Origin: JANQMY01 sp965228775 | GTDB lineage: Bacteria; Pseudomonadota; Alphaproteobacteria; JANQMY01 | DNA length: 64,000 nucleotides | Direction: 5' to 3' | Assembly (NCBI GenBank): GCA_965228775.1 | Contig: OZ245840.1 | Coordinates: 5,248,188 to 5,312,187 of the forward strand | Part shown: one piece after another, positions 61,738 to 64,000 of the stretch | How positions within the stretch are numbered: the stretch's first letter is position 1 | Layout: every line of letters begins with the position of its first letter | Translations under genes and position numbers: made by a program | The notes under the pieces: generated by a model | Database searches by the model: none | What the model saw: only the letters and a program-made list of their open reading frames with translations | What the model was told of the DNA's origin: nothing

Positions 61738-63464
61738 CAGGCCGTTTTCCCTAGTGGTTGTGATGGGGCTTCGGTTTGCGGCTTGCTGATTTGTGGACGC
61801 TGGGCCGGTGGTGCTTTTTTGATATCCACTTTCCGGAGGCCTTTGCCATGAATTTCGTAAACGGTATCGCATTTGGCCAACAGCGACGGGCGATGGCTCA
61901 CAAGGATGAGGGTCTTTTTCCCCTTCATCTCGTAGAGGGTCTGGGTGACATCCTTGTCACTCTGCATATCCATGCCGGTATTCGCATTATCGAACAAAAC
62001 GATCTTCGGGTCGTTGATCAGTGCACGGGCGAATACAATGCGCTGTTGTACACCTTTCGGGAAGTTGTTGATCGATCCCTCACCGACTTTTGTTTCAAGA
62101 CCTTTTGGAAGCCGGGCGACAAAGTTTGTAAGCTGTATTTTTTCGGAAATCTCAAGCGCCCGCTCTTTTGGCAAGCCGTTTTGGAACATGGAGAGGTTCT
62201 CTATCAGCGTGCCGTTGAAAAGGTCACCGGTCTGTGGAATGAGGCCAATCTGCGACCGGAGGGACATGGTATCGTAGGCCGTGATGTCTCTATCGTCGAT
62301 CAGCACACGGCCTTCTTGCGGAGTTACCAGCCCCATAACGATATGCAGCAGGGTAGACTTGCCGCAGTTATTGTCACCTGTGATGCCGACCATTTCGCCA
62401 GGCTTAATGGTCAGGTCAAGGTTCTCGAACAAGGCGTCTCCACCATTGGGATAGGCGAAGGTGATGCCCTTCAGGTCGATGCTGCCTTTTTCGAGATCGA
62501 TCTCTTCCCTGATATCGGTTTGTTCGAGTTTCAGGGTGGCGAGTTTGGTGAAGCGCTCTTCCGCCAGTTGGATGCTTTGGAATTTATTCCAAATCCCAAT
62601 TGTCTTGAGTATAGGCTGCAACACGCGGCCCGCCAGCATAGTGCATGCGGCGAGACCACCCATGGTCATGGTTTGATCAACCACCAGAAGGCAGCCAACC
62701 CCCACAACGCTGATAATGGTTGCTTGGGAAAACGCGGAACTTACGCTTTGGCCGATGGCGTTCAAACGGCTCAGCTCGCAAATCGTTTCAGCGGACTTAC
62801 CTTGAAGGCGCTCATAGCGCCGCAACATGACGAATTCCATTGCCATGGACTTAACGGTATGAATGCCGCCCAAAAGCTCAATCAAGAAATCATATCGGCG
62901 CTTATCGGTTTCGATGCGCTTTTCAAGGGTGACCCTGAGCTTATTGCCGATCCAGCTGGATACAGCGATCAGCGATCCCAGCAAGACCAGCGGGATCACC
63001 ACAAGCGGCCCGGCGATGAACCAAATCAGTGCCAGGAAGATAAAGACAAACGGCAAGTCCACAAGAAGAAGGGCGACCTGTCCCAAGTAGAAATCCTTAA
63101 TGGCCGAGATACCCTTCATGTTTTCCAAGTAAGCGGCCGGACTTTCTTTCTCATAATCGCTGAGGTCGGACTTGAGGAGGCGTTCGAAGGCATCCAAGCT
63201 GGTGCGGTGTTCAAACCGCGCGCCAATTTCGTTAATGATTCCGGCTCGCAAGATCCGCAGTGCCACTTCAAGGAAGATGGCCAGCGCCGTCCCGACGACC
63301 AAGAAACTCATGGTCGAGAAGGAAGCGTTTGGAATGATGCGGTCGTAAACTTGAAGGATAAGGATCGGAAGGGCGAGGGCGAGCAGGTTGATGCAGAGCG
63401 ACGTCATAATAACGTCTGGTCTGCGCCACCCGGCGGGGGGCGAGAAACTGCCAAACTGCAACAC
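61737..63464 (-). CDS. Type I secretion ABC subunit with non-consensus ATPase site
   Basis: 575 residues. Six membrane helices, then an ATPase domain: Walker A GDNNCGKST, signature FPKGVQQR in place of LSGGQ, Walker B KIVLFDNANTGMD where Asn replaces the catalytic Glu, H-loop VSHRP. It has no C39-like domain, unlike its partner. The C-terminal tail is Lys/Pro/Gln-rich. The start is GTG 63464 with AAGGGT ten bases upstream. Together with the next ABC gene and HlyD it makes a three-gene exporter operon. Confidence 0.92.
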   Translation of the reverse strand: MLQFGSFSPPAGWRRPDVIMTSLCINLLALALPILILQVYDRIIPNASFSTMSFLVVGTALAIFLEVALRILRAGIINEIGARFEHRTSLDAFERLLKSDLSDYEKESPAAYLENMKGISAIKDFYLGQVALLLVDLPFVFIFLALIWFIAGPLVVIPLVLLGSLIAVSSWIGNKLRVTLEKRIETDKRRYDFLIELLGGIHTVKSMAMEFVMLRRYERLQGKSAETICELSRLNAIGQSVSSAFSQATIISVVGVGCLLVVDQTMTMGGLAACTMLAGRVLQPILKTIGIWNKFQSIQLAEERFTKLATLKLEQTDIREEIDLEKGSIDLKGITFAYPNGGDALFENLDLTIKPGEMVGITGDNNCGKSTLLHIVMGLVTPQEGRVLIDDRDITAYDTMSLRSQIGLIPQTGDLFNGTLIENLSMFQNGLPKERALEISEKIQLTNFVARLPKGLETKVGEGSINNFPKGVQQRIVFARALINDPKIVLFDNANTGMDMQSDKDVTQTLYEMKGKKTLILVSHRPSLLAKCDTVYEIHGKGLRKVDIKKAPPAQRPQISKPQTEAPSQPLGKTA

Positions 63465-63756
63465 TGGACTGACCCTTACCTTTTTATCCGCGTTATCTCA
63501 GCGGTCACGATGGTTTTACTTTGTTTTCCTTTCGTCTTGGTAAACCGGATACGGAGCGAAATGATCAGTTTTTAAAGGATTTCCGTACCGGGATCATTTT
63601 ATTTCAAATTTTAATCAAATAAACGATAAGTATAAGGAGAATTATAGACAATACGTTGCTTCATTTTATTTTGTTTTAGCCGTCTCTTTACCTTTGTTAC
63701 TTAAAACCAGCCCTTAAGTACCAAAAGAACTTTGGACACAGTTGGGCTGGAAAAAT
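63465..63756. promoter_or_regulatory. Divergent AT-rich promoter region of the secretion operon
   Basis: About 290 bases, visibly more AT-rich than the flanks, between the exporter operon and the divergent gene at 63757. It likely holds both promoters, but no element could be set with confidence. Confidence 0.5.
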
Positions 63757-64000
63757 ATGTCGACAGATCGCAGCGGGAACGGTCGCGAAGATAAAGAGCA
63801 ACTGGGCAAACAAGAAGCCGCTCAGGCGGGCGACGATGCCACGAACCTGGAGGTGCAGAACGGGTCGTTGAAAGATCCCGACGAGATGATCGACGGGGAC
63901 CTTTCCGTATCCGAAACGCGGACCCACGAGGTTGCGCATGAAAATCTGCATCTTGGCGGGGCGCGAGATGAAATCGGTGAATTTCATCGTGAGGCGAATG
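63757..64000 (+). CDS. N-terminus of a probable type I secretion substrate (cut by window edge)
   Basis: 81 residues are visible before the edge: MSTDRSGNGREDKEQLGKQE and on, with no signal peptide or membrane helix. The stretch is very hydrophilic and acidic. Large RTX or VCBS-repeat adhesins and their exporters are often divergent neighbours, and they start without a signal peptide because their export signal is C-terminal. This is an inference from position; no calcium-binding repeat is in view yet. Confidence 0.55.
   Translation, partial: MSTDRSGNGREDKEQLGKQEAAQAGDDATNLEVQNGSLKDPDEMIDGDLSVSETRTHEVAHENLHLGGARDEIGEFHREAN

Overview
The window looks like the chromosome of an alphaproteobacterium, probably free-living and perhaps marine or from soil. 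The clearest sign is the block uvrA, ssb, gyrA, coaD, two cyclophilins, queA, tgt, an order typical of that class. Supporting signs are a TonB-dependent receptor, a CC0125/CC1285-type lipoprotein and many VOC, thioesterase and dioxygenase genes. The genus cannot be fixed from sequence alone.

Layout. 1-1.9 kb: amidase plus VOC protein (minus strand). 2-13.6 kb: core housekeeping block (DNA repair, gyrase, CoA, protein folding, queuosine). 13.7-14.6 kb: two small genes. 15-23.5 kb: a chemotaxis cluster (cheA, cheW, a soluble double-PAS receptor, a DUF454 membrane protein, cheB, cheR, then convergent cheY and a short cheZ). 23.6-29 kb: a copper-resistance module (multicopper oxidase, outer-membrane CopB, P1B ATPase, CueR) with three matching CueR-type promoters. 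29-38.5 kb: a PQQ-type sugar dehydrogenase, an orphan membrane protein beside tRNA-Lys, oxidoreductase, thioesterase, TetA-like exporter, MsrA and small envelope proteins. 38.5-45.5 kb: ferredoxin/flavodoxin-NADP reductase-like protein, microproteins, a repeat protein of likely septoil-knot type, 2-oxoglutarate oxygenase, VOC protein and TonB-dependent receptor. 46-58.2 kb: mixed accessory genes (unknowns, TauD-type dioxygenase with DUF169, a MITE-like palindrome, sterol desaturase, methyltransferase, ClbS/DfsB, TipAL-like regulator, M15 peptidase with a membrane partner, two-domain VOC). 58.2-64 kb: a type I secretion operon (HlyD, two ABC subunits) with a divergent, truncated gene that may encode its substrate.

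How the parts work together. The chemotaxis genes form a complete cytoplasmic signalling set: soluble receptor, CheW, CheA kinase, CheR/CheB adaptation, CheY output and a CheZ-like phosphatase. CheA carries an extra segment between its HPt domain and its dimerisation domain that closely resembles a truncated haemoglobin but lacks the usual haem ligands; this is the most unusual observation in the window. The copper genes form one regulon. All three CueR boxes have a 19-bp spacer, and the one before the ATPase decides that gene's start codon. The two ABC subunits at the right end have degenerate signature motifs, and one lacks the catalytic glutamate, which suggests a heteromeric exporter.

No CRISPR array, rRNA, complete insertion sequence or recognised antiphage system was seen. 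All assignments are from reading the sequence; no database search was possible.
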